A stretch of DNA of 64,000 nucleotides from Arenibacter catalasegens (GTDB taxonomy: Bacteria; Bacteroidota; Bacteroidia; Flavobacteriales; Flavobacteriaceae): positions 1 to 64,000 of the forward strand of contig NZ_PHQQ01000014.1 in the NCBI RefSeq assembly GCF_002909235.1, in the 5' to 3' direction. Position 1 is the first letter of the stretch, and the number at the start of each line of letters is the position of its first letter. The position numbers and the translations under genes were made by a program. The notes under the pieces are model-generated. The model was not told the origin of the DNA and ran no database searches. It saw only the letters and a program-made list of their open reading frames with translations. Below are positions 34,343-43,557 of the stretch, in pieces.

Positions 34343-36685
34343 ATGAAACAAAAAGTTGGTATAGTATTAATTTTATTGGGCTTGGTGGCTTTGCTATTTG
34401 CCTTTAAATCGGGACTTTTTGAAACCTCCCAAGAGGGGTATGCCGATTTGAAGATGCCTGAGGAGGTAGACTATAATTTTCATATAAAGCCTATACTTTC
34501 GGATAATTGTTATACCTGCCACGGCCCGGATGCCAATAAGCGGAAAGCGGGATTAAGACTGGATAAAGAGGAGGCCTCAATTTCACAATTGCCGGAGAAT
34601 CCCGGGAAATATGCCATTGTAGCCGGAAAGCCCGGTCAGAGCCTTTTGTACCAACATATAGTTTCCGATGACCCAAAACAGTTGATGCCCCCGCCGGATT
34701 CCCAGTTGAAATTGAATCCTTTTGAAAAGAAACTATTAAAAAAATGGATTGAGCAGGGCGCCAAGTTTGAAAAGCACTGGGCCTTTATCCCGCCTAAAAA
34801 AGCGGAGCTGCCAAAAACGGAACAGGCGGATTGGGCCCAAAATGAGATAGATGCCTTTATTTTGGAAAAGTTGGAGGAGATCGATATGGTCCCTTCTAAT
34901 AGAGCGGAGGAGCATACCTTAATCCGTAGGATGAGTTTGGATCTTACAGGGCTGCCCCCCAATGCGAAGAAGGTAGAACGCTTTCTTTCGGATTCCCAGG
35001 AGAATTTATTGGAACAGGCGATAGATGAGTTTTTGGCTTCCCCGAACTATGGGGAGCGGATGACCCAGGTCTGGTTGGATGTGGCCAGATATGCGGATTC
35101 CCATGGCTATCAGGACGATAGCTATAGAAGTATGTGGCCTTGGCGCGACTGGGTGATCCACGCTTTTAACAACAACCTTCCTTACGATGAGTTTTTGACC
35201 ATGCAGCTGGCGGGCGACCTAATGCTGGATGCTGATAAGGAAGAGGTCCTGGCCTCGGGATTCAACAGGAACCATCCCATAACCCAGGAGGGGGGTATCA
35301 TACAGGAGGAATACCGGTCCTATTATGTAGTGGACCGTACCAATACCCTGGGGAAAGGCATTTTGGGCCTTACTTTGGAATGCGCCAAATGCCATGACCA
35401 TAAGTATGACCAGTTGACACAAAGGGATTATTTCGAAATTTATTCCTTCTTCAATAACGTGGATGAAAAGGGATTGCAAAAGACAGCTGGTGATGCTTTT
35501 AAAAAGGAGTATTTTGCCGATGCACCCTTTTTAACAATTACCGATGAGGAGACCAAAGGCGTTTTATCCTTTATCAACAAGGCTAAAGGGAAAGACGTCA
35601 AGGTGATGGTGATGAACGATTCCACTCCCAGAAAGACATACATATTCAATCGTGGGGCTTATGACAGTCCGGGAGAGGAGGTAACGCCCAATGCCCCTGA
35701 AATAATACTTCCATATTCGGAACAACTTCCCAAAAATAGATTGGGATTGGCCAAATGGGTGACCGATGAGGACAATCCGTTGACATCAAGGGTCTTCGTG
35801 AATAGAATTTGGGGGATGTTGTTCGGGAACGGATTGGTAGTGACCTCCGAGGATTTCGGGGTACAGGGAAGCCTGCCCACCCATCCACAATTATTGGATT
35901 GGCTGGCAAAGGATTTTATGGACCACGGATGGGACATTAAATATCTTTTAAAAAAAATAATGCTTTCCGCCACTTACCAACAAAGTTCCATTGCAACCGA
36001 GGAGTCCAAAATGGCGGACCCCGACAATAAATGGGTTTCAAGGGCCCCTAGATTTAGGATGAGCGGAGAGATAATACGGGATTATGTTCTGGCCACCAGT
36101 GGGCTGTTGAACAGAGAAATAGGGGGTCCAAGTGTAAAACCTTACCAACCTCCGGGACTTTGGGAGGAAACCACGGCCGGGAGCAACAGGGGCGGTTTAA
36201 CCAGTTACGTGCAAGACAATGGTGATAAATTGTATAGACGTTCCCTGTACACCTTGTGGAAAAGGACGCTGCCGCCACCAAGTATGTCCATTTTTGATGC
36301 GCCCAACAGGGATATTTGTGAAGTAAGAAGGCAAAAGACCAATACGCCTTTACAGGCGCTGGCACTACAGAACGATGTTCAAATGTTGGAGGCGGCTCGG
36401 GTATTGGCGGAAAATACCATTTTGGAAACCAAAGATTCCCAGCAATGGGTAACCACCGTTTTCCGGCGCATATTGGTGCGGAATCCCGAAGAGGAAGAAA
36501 AAAGAGTTTTGAAGGAATACTATACCGATGCACTGGATAAGTTCTTGAATGATAAAGAAAGTGCAGAAAAACTGATTGCCCATGGCGAATATAAAAGGTC
36601 GGATACCGATCCAATAACGACCGCTGCACTAATGCTAACCGCTCAGGTGATATATAATCTTGACGAAACAATTACCAGAGAATAG
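34343..36685 (+). CDS. PSCyt1-DUF1549-DUF1553 protein, tandem copy A
   Basis: 780 residues. The N-terminus is an uncleaved-looking membrane anchor (KVGIVLILLGLVALLFAF), not a lipobox. PSCyt1 follows with CYTCH at residues 56-60 and QLMPPPDSQLKLN. DUF1549 carries a second CxxCH (CAKCHDHKYD, 347-351), then DUF1553 (RVFVNRIWGMLFGNGLVVTSEDFG; VRRQKTNTPLQALALQ). There is no LamG insert, unlike the 1073-residue relative at 27918. The next gene is a near copy of the same length. The coding sequence looks richer in G+C than its neighbours (30 of 60 bases at 35161-35220). Cellular role unknown. Confidence 0.9.
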   Translation: MKQKVGIVLILLGLVALLFAFKSGLFETSQEGYADLKMPEEVDYNFHIKPILSDNCYTCHGPDANKRKAGLRLDKEEASISQLPENPGKYAIVAGKPGQSLLYQHIVSDDPKQLMPPPDSQLKLNPFEKKLLKKWIEQGAKFEKHWAFIPPKKAELPKTEQADWAQNEIDAFILEKLEEIDMVPSNRAEEHTLIRRMSLDLTGLPPNAKKVERFLSDSQENLLEQAIDEFLASPNYGERMTQVWLDVARYADSHGYQDDSYRSMWPWRDWVIHAFNNNLPYDEFLTMQLAGDLMLDADKEEVLASGFNRNHPITQEGGIIQEEYRSYYVVDRTNTLGKGILGLTLECAKCHDHKYDQLTQRDYFEIYSFFNNVDEKGLQKTAGDAFKKEYFADAPFLTITDEETKGVLSFINKAKGKDVKVMVMNDSTPRKTYIFNRGAYDSPGEEVTPNAPEIILPYSEQLPKNRLGLAKWVTDEDNPLTSRVFVNRIWGMLFGNGLVVTSEDFGVQGSLPTHPQLLDWLAKDFMDHGWDIKYLLKKIMLSATYQQSSIATEESKMADPDNKWVSRAPRFRMSGEIIRDYVLATSGLLNREIGGPSVKPYQPPGLWEETTAGSNRGGLTSYVQDNGDKLYRRSLYTLWKRTLPPPSMSIFDAPNRDICEVRRQKTNTPLQALALQNDVQMLEAARVLAENTILETKDSQQWVTTVFRRILVRNPEEEEKRVLKEYYTDALDKFLNDKESAEKLIAHGEYKRSDTDPITTAALMLTAQVIYNLDETITRE

Positions 36686-36903
36686 CGATTATTGTAGTAG
36701 AGTGTTTGACTAAAGCAATTAAGGAGGCGTAAATATTATATATAATTAAGAAAAAATTATACCGAAAATTCGTAATATGTTCCTATTTTAGTATAAATAA
36801 TATAATATATGTAAAGTGAGAAGTAGTATCTTCTCAATGGCGGGTAATAGAATATGTAGTTTTTCTTTCCCATAACATGAACAAATGAAAATGTAGTTCC
36901 CTG
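36686..36903. other. Gene-free spacer between the tandem DUF1553 copies
   Basis: 218 AT-rich bases. Only the last bases resemble the region before copy A. I see no promoter box or terminator that I would defend. Confidence 0.4.
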
Positions 36904-39246
36904 ATGAAACAAAAAGTAAGTATAGTATTAATTTTATTGGGCTTAGTTGCTTTACTGTTCGCCTTTAAATCGGGATTTTTTAAATCTTCCCAAGATGCGT
37001 ACGTCAATCAGAAACTGCCAGAGGTCGTGGACTATAATTTCCATATTAAACCTATACTTTCGGATAATTGCTATACCTGCCACGGACCGGACGCCAACAA
37101 GAGAAAGGCCGGCCTAAGGCTGGACCATGAGCAGGCCGCCTTTGCGGAACTGCCGGAGAATCCAGGGAAATATGCCATTGTAGCCGAGAAACCAGCTAAC
37201 AGTGTGTTGTACCAAAATGTGGTCTCGGATGACCCCAAGCAACTTATGCCACCTCCGGATTCACAATTGAAATTGAATTCATATGAAAAGAAACTGCTAA
37301 AAAAATGGATAGAACAAGGTGCCAAGTTCGAAAAGCACTGGGCCTTTATCGCGCCAAAGAAAGCGGATCTTCCGAAAACGGCAACAGAGGGTTGGGTACA
37401 GAACGAGATCGATGCCTTTATCTTAGAGAAGTTGGAGGAGAACGAACTAGCCCCTTCTAAAAAAGCAGAGGAGCATACGTTGATCCGAAGAATGAGTTTG
37501 GATCTCACGGGCCTTCCGCCCAATTCTGAGCAGGTACAACGGTTTCTTTCGGATTCCCCGGGAAATTTATTGGAACAGGCCGTAGATGAGTTTTTGGCCT
37601 CTCCTGCATATGGGGAGCGGATGACCCAGGTCTGGTTGGATGTGGCCCGATATGCGGATTCCCATGGCTATCAGGACGATAGTTTTAGGAGTATGTGGCC
37701 CTGGCGAGATTGGGTGATTCACGCGTTCAATGAGAACCTGCCCTATGACGATTTTTTGACACAGCAACTGGCGGGTGACCTAATGCCGGATGCCAGTAGG
37801 GAACAGGTCCTGGCCACGGGGTTCAATAGGAACCATCCCATAACCCAAGAGGGTGGTGTTATACAGGAGGAATACCGATCCTATTATGTGGTGGATCGAA
37901 CCAATACCCTGGGCAAGGGAATCTTAGGTCTTACCTTGGAATGCGCCAAATGCCATGACCATAAATATGATCAGTTAAAACAACGGGACTATTTTGAAAT
38001 CTATTCTTTCTTTAATAATGTAGATGAAAAAGGGCTGCGCATGGATGCCGTACAAGCGGCCAACCAGAAATATTTTGCAGACGCCCCTTTTATAGCTATT
38101 ACCGATAAGGAGTCCAAAGGAGTTTTGTCATTTATCAATAAGGCAAAAGGGGAGGATGTTAAGGTGATGGTCATGAACGATTCCACACCTAGAAAAACTT
38201 ATATTTTCAATCGTGGCGAGTATGACAGCCCGGGAGAGGAAGTGGCTCCCAATGCGCCGGAAATAATTCTACCGTTCTCCGAAGATCTTCCAAAAAATAG
38301 ATTGGGCCTTGCGCAATGGGTGACCGATGAGAACAACCCCCTTACGGCCAGGGTCTTCGTGAACCGGGTCTGGGGCATGCTGTTCGGGAACGGATTGGTA
38401 ATGACCTCGGAGGATTTCGGGGTACAGGGCAGCCTGCCCACCCATCCACAATTATTGGATTGGTTGGCAAGGGATTTTATGGAGCATGGCTGGGACATCA
38501 AGTATCTTTTGAAGAAAATAATGCTATCTGCTACCTATCAACAAAGTTCCATTGCCACGGAAGAGTCCAAAAAGGCGGACCCCGATAACAAGTGGCTTTC
38601 CAGAGCCCCAAGGTTTAGGATGAGCGGGGAGATCATACGTGATTATTTTCTGGCCACCAGTGGACTGTTAAATAGGGAAATAGGTGGGCCCAGCGTTAAG
38701 CCGTACCAACCAGCAGGACTATGGGAGGAAACCAACGCGGGGGGCAATAGAGGAGTGCTTACTACTTATATTGCCGATGAAGGTAATAAATTGTACAGGA
38801 GATCCCTGTACACCTTATGGAAAAGGACCTTGCCACCACCGAGTATGTCTATTTTTGATGCGCCCAATAGGGACATATGCGAGGTAAGGAGGCAAAAGAC
38901 CAATACCCCGCTACAGGCACTGGCATTGCAGAATGATGTGCAAATGTTGGAGGCAGCGAGGGTTCTGGCGGAAAATACCATTACAGATATCAAGGATGAC
39001 CATGAATGGGTCACAACTGTTTTTCGGCGTATATTAGTACGGAACCCCAAAGAGGAAGAAAAAAAGGTTTTGGAGGAGTACTATACCGATGCCCTTGACA
39101 ATTTTTTGAATAACAAAGGTAATGCAGAGAAATTGGTGGCCCAGGGGGATTATAAGCGTTTAGAAACCGATCCGGAACAAACAGCTGCCCTGATGTTAAC
39201 AGCACAGGTGATTTACAATCTCGACGAAACAATTACCAAAGAATAA
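36904..39246 (+). CDS. PSCyt1-DUF1549-DUF1553 protein, tandem copy B
   Basis: 780 residues, collinear with copy A from the anchor (KVSIVLILLGLVALLFAF) through CYTCH at 56-60, CAKCHDHKYD at 347-351 and the DUF1553 end. The differences are scattered substitutions, clustered in the stretch after the second CxxCH (for example LRMDAVQAANQKYFAD against LQKTAGDAFKKEYFAD). Identity extends slightly upstream of the ATG (GTTCCCT then ATGAAACAAAAAGT in both). The gene is clearly G+C richer than nearby DNA (36 of 60 at 38341-38400). It ends five bases before the second DUF1501 gene, so this copy is the one coupled to the module. Confidence 0.9.
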   Translation: MKQKVSIVLILLGLVALLFAFKSGFFKSSQDAYVNQKLPEVVDYNFHIKPILSDNCYTCHGPDANKRKAGLRLDHEQAAFAELPENPGKYAIVAEKPANSVLYQNVVSDDPKQLMPPPDSQLKLNSYEKKLLKKWIEQGAKFEKHWAFIAPKKADLPKTATEGWVQNEIDAFILEKLEENELAPSKKAEEHTLIRRMSLDLTGLPPNSEQVQRFLSDSPGNLLEQAVDEFLASPAYGERMTQVWLDVARYADSHGYQDDSFRSMWPWRDWVIHAFNENLPYDDFLTQQLAGDLMPDASREQVLATGFNRNHPITQEGGVIQEEYRSYYVVDRTNTLGKGILGLTLECAKCHDHKYDQLKQRDYFEIYSFFNNVDEKGLRMDAVQAANQKYFADAPFIAITDKESKGVLSFINKAKGEDVKVMVMNDSTPRKTYIFNRGEYDSPGEEVAPNAPEIILPFSEDLPKNRLGLAQWVTDENNPLTARVFVNRVWGMLFGNGLVMTSEDFGVQGSLPTHPQLLDWLARDFMEHGWDIKYLLKKIMLSATYQQSSIATEESKKADPDNKWLSRAPRFRMSGEIIRDYFLATSGLLNREIGGPSVKPYQPAGLWEETNAGGNRGVLTTYIADEGNKLYRRSLYTLWKRTLPPPSMSIFDAPNRDICEVRRQKTNTPLQALALQNDVQMLEAARVLAENTITDIKDDHEWVTTVFRRILVRNPKEEEKKVLEEYYTDALDNFLNNKGNAEKLVAQGDYKRLETDPEQTAALMLTAQVIYNLDETITKE

Positions 39247-39251
39247 CAATT

Positions 39252-40712
39252 ATGGATAAAGACAAAACCAAATCTGAAGACCCACTAAAGGTAAACCGGA
39301 GGCATTTTTTTTCCCAATTAAGTGTAGGGATAGGTTCTGTGGCTTTGGGGTCATTATTAATACCAGATCTATTTAAAGGTGGTAAAGTTCCATTGGCCAG
39401 TCAGCCGCTTGGAATTCCACACTTTGCCCCAAAAGCAAAACGAGTCATTTATTTGTTCCAATCCGGGGCACCGTCCCAGTTGGAATCTTTTGACTATAAG
39501 CCTACCCTTACCAAACGTATGGGGGAGGATTTACCGGAATCTATACGTAACGGGCAGCGTCTTACCGGAATGACCTCTGGGCAGGATAAATTTCCATTGA
39601 TGCCTTCCGCGGCCAAGTTCGCGCAACATGGAAAAAGTGGCGCATGGGTAAGTGAGTTTTTTCCGCATATTGCCAAAATTTCGGACGAGATCTGTATCAT
39701 TAATAGTATGCATACAGAGGCCATAAACCATGACCCGGCAATTACCTTTTTTCAGACAGGTAGCCAGCAATCGGGAAGACCTAGTATGGGTTCATGGATG
39801 AGTTATGGACTGGGAAGTGAGAATGAAAATTTACCTTCATTCGTAGTGCTAACATCGCGAGGGAAAGGAAATAGTCAGGGGTTATATTCCAAATTATGGT
39901 CCAGTGGATTCTTGGATTCCAAGCATCAAGGTGTATTGATGCGCTCTGGTAAAGATCCTGTGCTATATTTGAACGACCCTGATGGGATTTCACGTTCGGA
40001 TAAGCGGCATTTATTAGATCATGTGTCTTCACTCAATAAAATGCATCATGTTGAAACTGGGGACGATGAGATAGAATCTAGGATAGCGCAGTATGAAATG
40101 GCCTATAGGATGCAAATGTCCGTGCCCGATGTTATGGATATTAAAAAGGAACCAGAATCCATAATTAAATTATATGGGGAGGATTCTCAGGTACCCGGCA
40201 CCTATGCCGCCAATTGTTTACAAGCCCGAAGGCTTGCGGAAAATGGGGTTCGATTTATACAGTTGTACCATCAAGGTTGGGACCAGCACGGAAATCTACC
40301 CAATGAAATGGCCGGGCAGGCCAAGGACGTTGATCAGGCCTCTGCCGCTCTTATCCTAGATTTGAAACAACGTGGAATGTTGGAGGATACTTTGGTTATT
40401 TGGGGCGGAGAGTTTGGAAGGACCAACTACTGTCAAGGGAATTTTGATCCAAAAAATTATGGTAGGGATCACCATCCTAGAGCTTTTAGTATTTGGATGG
40501 CCGGTGGCGGAATAAAACCTGGTATCACCTATGGGGAAACCGATGAGTTTGGGTATAATATTGTAAAAAACCCGGTTCATATCAACGATTTCCATGCCAC
40601 TATCATGAATAATTTAGGACTGGATCACGAACAATTAATTTATAAATACCAGGGACGTAGGTTTAGGCTGACGGATGTTGCGGGTAATGTTGTAAATGAT
40701 ATCTTAACATAG
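39252..40712 (+). CDS. DUF1501 protein with Tat signal, copy 2
   Basis: 486 residues. Twin-arginine signal NRRHFFSQLSVGIGSVALG with Arg16-Arg17. The body parallels the protein at 31176: RVIYLFQSGAPSQLESFDYK, INSMHTEAINHDPAITFFQTG, GTYAANCLQARRL, LVIWGGEFGRT and NYGRDHHPRAFS. It lies in the sulfatase/alkaline-phosphatase-like DUF1501 family, of unknown substrate. It begins five bases after DUF1553 copy B and ends three bases before the next gene, so the three genes are tightly coupled. Conservation of the metal-site His and Asp residues in both copies suggests that both are active. Confidence 0.9.
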   Translation: MDKDKTKSEDPLKVNRRHFFSQLSVGIGSVALGSLLIPDLFKGGKVPLASQPLGIPHFAPKAKRVIYLFQSGAPSQLESFDYKPTLTKRMGEDLPESIRNGQRLTGMTSGQDKFPLMPSAAKFAQHGKSGAWVSEFFPHIAKISDEICIINSMHTEAINHDPAITFFQTGSQQSGRPSMGSWMSYGLGSENENLPSFVVLTSRGKGNSQGLYSKLWSSGFLDSKHQGVLMRSGKDPVLYLNDPDGISRSDKRHLLDHVSSLNKMHHVETGDDEIESRIAQYEMAYRMQMSVPDVMDIKKEPESIIKLYGEDSQVPGTYAANCLQARRLAENGVRFIQLYHQGWDQHGNLPNEMAGQAKDVDQASAALILDLKQRGMLEDTLVIWGGEFGRTNYCQGNFDPKNYGRDHHPRAFSIWMAGGGIKPGITYGETDEFGYNIVKNPVHINDFHATIMNNLGLDHEQLIYKYQGRRFRLTDVAGNVVNDILT

Positions 40713-40715
40713 TAT

Positions 40716-42155
40716 ATGGCTCAAAAAAATAGTTCTCCTTGGGTCGATTATGTTATTTTCGGTCTTACCGTATTTCTTATTTTCTGTTTAATTTTTGAAT
40801 CTTTTATGGACCTTCCTAGTCTTGTGGCATGGTTGGGTCGCTGGCACCCTTTGATTTTGCATTTTCCCATCGTACTTTTACTAATGGCAGCTGCAATTGG
40901 CCTTTTCAATAGAATAGTACCCACACTTTTACTTACGGTTGCAACGTTGTCCGCTTTGATTACTGCCATTACCGGATTCTTCTTGGGAACGGAAACAGTG
41001 CCCAAGGGAGACCTTATTTTTTGGCACCAATGGATGGGGGCAGGCGTAGCTATTTTGGCGGTTATTTGGTATTGGCTGAGCACTAACCACTTACAGCAAA
41101 CTTACTTGGTCAAAGGCATACAGGTGGTATTGATTTTCTTGGTAGGAATAACTGGACATTATGGGGGAATGATTACCCATGGGGAAGATTTTTTGGCCCT
41201 CCCCAAGAGTAAAACATTGGAAAAAATACCTGAAAACCCTTTGATTTATGAACATATAGTACATAGGGTCTGGGATAATAATTGTATCGGTTGTCATAAT
41301 CCGAACAAGAAAAAAGGAGAGCTTTTAATGACCAGTATTAGTGAGCTAATTGAAGGTGGTGAAAGTGGGCCTTCCATAGTTATGGGAGATCCAATGAAGA
41401 GCGAGCTTATTAGACGTCTACGTTTACCTATGGATGACGAAGAACATATGCCGCCTGATGGTAAGAAACCATTATCTGAAAATGAAATACAAATACTGGA
41501 GCGCTGGATAACTCTGGGAGCCTCGGACACCGTAAAATTAAGTCATTTGGATAACAATGAACCTCTGGCGGGAATGGTTAAAAAAATGATGAAGCCAGGA
41601 GCAACCAATACATGGGCAAAACTTCCCAGGGTCGCAGATAGTACCTTGCAAAATTTGACATCGGATTACATCACCATTAAAAGGATATCAAGTGATTCAC
41701 AGGCAGCACTCAGTATATCCGTATTTTTGCCACCGGAATACAATACAAAAAATATTACCGATTTAAAACGGATTGCAAACAATATTGTTGAATTGGATTT
41801 AAGTAGCATCCCCATTGGTGTAAAGGAAATGGAATTGGTAGCGATGTGCAAAAATTTGGAATGGTTGGAAGTAGATCGCACCCCCATTACGGACATAGAA
41901 TTCTTGAAATTAAAAGGTCTTCTAAATCTTAGAGTACTCAAGGCTTATGAAACTAGGATTACAGATAAAAGTGTAGCCGTTCTAAAGGATTTAAAGGGAC
42001 TAAAAAGTCTTTATATATGGGAAACACAAATTTCGGATAAGGGACTCTCCGAGCTAAAAGAAGCCTTGCCCAATTTGCAATTGGACCACGGAATAGATCC
42101 AGAACTTAAAACAGTATTTATAGAGAAAGATACTATTGTAGATACTATAGAGTAA
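40716..42155 (+). CDS. DUF2231 membrane protein with cytochrome c-like domain, copy 2
   Basis: 479 residues. An N-terminal helix plus a DUF2231-like membrane block (GRWHPLILHFPIVLLLMAAA; TGHYGGMITHGEDFL) are followed by a cytochrome domain with CIGCH at residues 190-194 and DEEHMPPDGKKPL. The C-terminus has an LRR-like series (LEWLEVDRTPITDIEFL, LRVLKAYETRITDKSV, LKSLYIWETQISDKGL). It is the counterpart of the protein at 32815 and keeps the same domain order. The shared histidines in the HP...H motif and in GHYGG...HG could bind heme or a metal in the membrane; this is inference. The ApbE gene follows 29 bases later. Confidence 0.87.
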   Translation: MAQKNSSPWVDYVIFGLTVFLIFCLIFESFMDLPSLVAWLGRWHPLILHFPIVLLLMAAAIGLFNRIVPTLLLTVATLSALITAITGFFLGTETVPKGDLIFWHQWMGAGVAILAVIWYWLSTNHLQQTYLVKGIQVVLIFLVGITGHYGGMITHGEDFLALPKSKTLEKIPENPLIYEHIVHRVWDNNCIGCHNPNKKKGELLMTSISELIEGGESGPSIVMGDPMKSELIRRLRLPMDDEEHMPPDGKKPLSENEIQILERWITLGASDTVKLSHLDNNEPLAGMVKKMMKPGATNTWAKLPRVADSTLQNLTSDYITIKRISSDSQAALSISVFLPPEYNTKNITDLKRIANNIVELDLSSIPIGVKEMELVAMCKNLEWLEVDRTPITDIEFLKLKGLLNLRVLKAYETRITDKSVAVLKDLKGLKSLYIWETQISDKGLSELKEALPNLQLDHGIDPELKTVFIEKDTIVDTIE

Positions 42156-42184
42156 TTTTGTGAGCGGATTTACAATTCCCAATA

Positions 42185-43189
42185 ATGAGTAGAGCTTTCC
42201 ATCTCCCAATTATAATATATCTATTTCATTCCTTTTTAACCGCTCAGACCAGGTTTGAATATACCCATAAGCAAATGGGTACCCAAATTGGTTTGGTGTT
42301 TTACCACAGGGATAACAATAAGGTTAAGGCAGACTCCATTGCGGAAATGGTATTTAATAGAATAGATGACTTAAATAGTACTTTAAGCAATTATCTTCCC
42401 CAAAGTGAAATTAACAAGCTGAGTAGTAGTCCGAAGATGGACTTCGCAGCTAGTAATGATCTATTTCGCCTCCTATATGTTTCTGATGCCTATTCAAAAA
42501 AGACCTATGGTGCTTTTGATATTACGCTAGGGCCATTAATTGAACTTTGGAGAAAGGCCAGACAAAACAGCCAACTTCCCTTAATTGATGAAATACTGTC
42601 CGCCATGAACAGCATAGGTTATGGTAATCTGGAATTCCAGGTTGGGAATATCATAAAACTAAGGAAGGAAGGCATGCAATTGGACGTGGGAGGAATAGGT
42701 AAAGGGTTTGCTGCGGATGAGGCTATAAAATTGTTGAAAAGGCATGGTATAAAAGCAGCGTTGGTGGATATGGGGGGTGATATCACCGTTAGCGATGCCC
42801 CGCCCAATAAAGAGTTTTGGATTTTAGGATTTAGTTTTTTTGATAAAAATGGGGAGGAAGTTTTTCAAAAAATAAAGTTGAGAAATCAGGCAGTGGCCAC
42901 TTCCGGTGACTTCTATCAATATGTCATGATCGATGGGAAACGATATTCCCATATAATAGACCCCAGAAATGGGATGGCCCTAAGCAACAATATTCAAGTA
43001 TCGACTATAGCTCCCAATGGGACTATGGCAGATGCCTATGCCTCTGCTTTAAGTGTGCTTGGAATTGATGAGGGTAGAAAGGTTATCGAAGAAACCCTTA
43101 ATTTAGGGGTGTTTATGGTAGAGGATGTCCCTGAACAATACCAGCAGTGGAATAGCACGGAATTTTTGAATTATATAATTGAAGATTGA
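42185..43189 (+). CDS. apbE: FAD:protein FMN transferase (ApbE family)
   Basis: 334 residues with a probable Sec signal peptide (SRAFHLPIIIYLFHSFLTAQ). It moves FMN from FAD onto a Thr or Ser of a periplasmic target protein. Family motifs are intact: LDVGGIGKGFAADEA, ALVDMGGDITVS, AVATSGDFYQY, RYSHIIDPRNG and the Mg2+-site region MADAYASALSVLG. It closes the second DUF1553/DUF1501/DUF2231 block on the same strand and may be co-transcribed with it. I found no obvious FMN-binding target domain with an [ST]GA[TS] site in the adjacent proteins, so its substrate is unclear. Confidence 0.92.
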   Translation: MSRAFHLPIIIYLFHSFLTAQTRFEYTHKQMGTQIGLVFYHRDNNKVKADSIAEMVFNRIDDLNSTLSNYLPQSEINKLSSSPKMDFAASNDLFRLLYVSDAYSKKTYGAFDITLGPLIELWRKARQNSQLPLIDEILSAMNSIGYGNLEFQVGNIIKLRKEGMQLDVGGIGKGFAADEAIKLLKRHGIKAALVDMGGDITVSDAPPNKEFWILGFSFFDKNGEEVFQKIKLRNQAVATSGDFYQYVMIDGKRYSHIIDPRNGMALSNNIQVSTIAPNGTMADAYASALSVLGIDEGRKVIEETLNLGVFMVEDVPEQYQQWNSTEFLNYIIED

Positions 43190-43230
43190 AATAAGAATAT
43201 AATCAATAAATAGCTGTGGTTTTTTCCTGT

Positions 43231-43348
43231 GGAAGGGGAAGGGGTAATTTAGCAGAATCAATTGGTGTTCTGTATTTGATCCCTTCCGATTTTTGTCCCT
43301 GAAAAAGGTCCAAAAGCCACCTTCCCTTATCAAGGGAAGGAGCAAAGG
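43231..43348. repeat. Structured intergenic repeat, copy 1 (right part only)
   Basis: It shares with the copies at 43392 and 43959 the block 'CCCTTCC(G/A)A(C/T)TTTTGTCC' and the stretch from AAAAAGGTCCAAAAGCCACC to GAGCAAA. The hairpin CCTTCCCTT-atc-AAGGGAAGG is inside. The left third of the full unit is missing. Confidence 0.75.
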
Positions 43349-43391
43349 TTTTGATTTATGGTTGTAATTTTAAACATAAAAGATATCATTT

Positions 43392-43557
43392 AGGTCCTTC
43401 CCCTAGAAGGGGAAGGTGGACCAATCCACAGACGAGTGGATTGGGACGGAAGGGGTGATTTGGGAGGGTAAATTGGCGTTCTGCGCTAAATCCCTTCCAA
43501 CTTTTGTCCGTGAAAAAGGTCCAAAAGCCACCTTCCTTTGTCAAGGGAGGGAGCAAA
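43392..43557. repeat. Structured intergenic repeat, copy 2 (full)
   Basis: A full unit of about 166 bases. It contains the hairpins CCTTCCCCT-aga-AGGGGAAGG and CCAATCCAC-agacga-GTGGATTGG, then the AAAGGTCCAAAAGCCACC block and GAGCAAA. It ends one base before the chosen ATG of the DUF559 gene. Confidence 0.8.

Noticed and set aside
36054-36671. A 205-codon minus-strand frame inside the DUF1553 copy A gene
   Set aside because: Antisense shadow of a strongly conserved coding region; Pro/His/Phe-rich with no domain.
43504-43557. Earlier in-frame start of the DUF559 gene
   Set aside because: These codons translate the intergenic repeat; the same sequence occurs in other copies without a gene.
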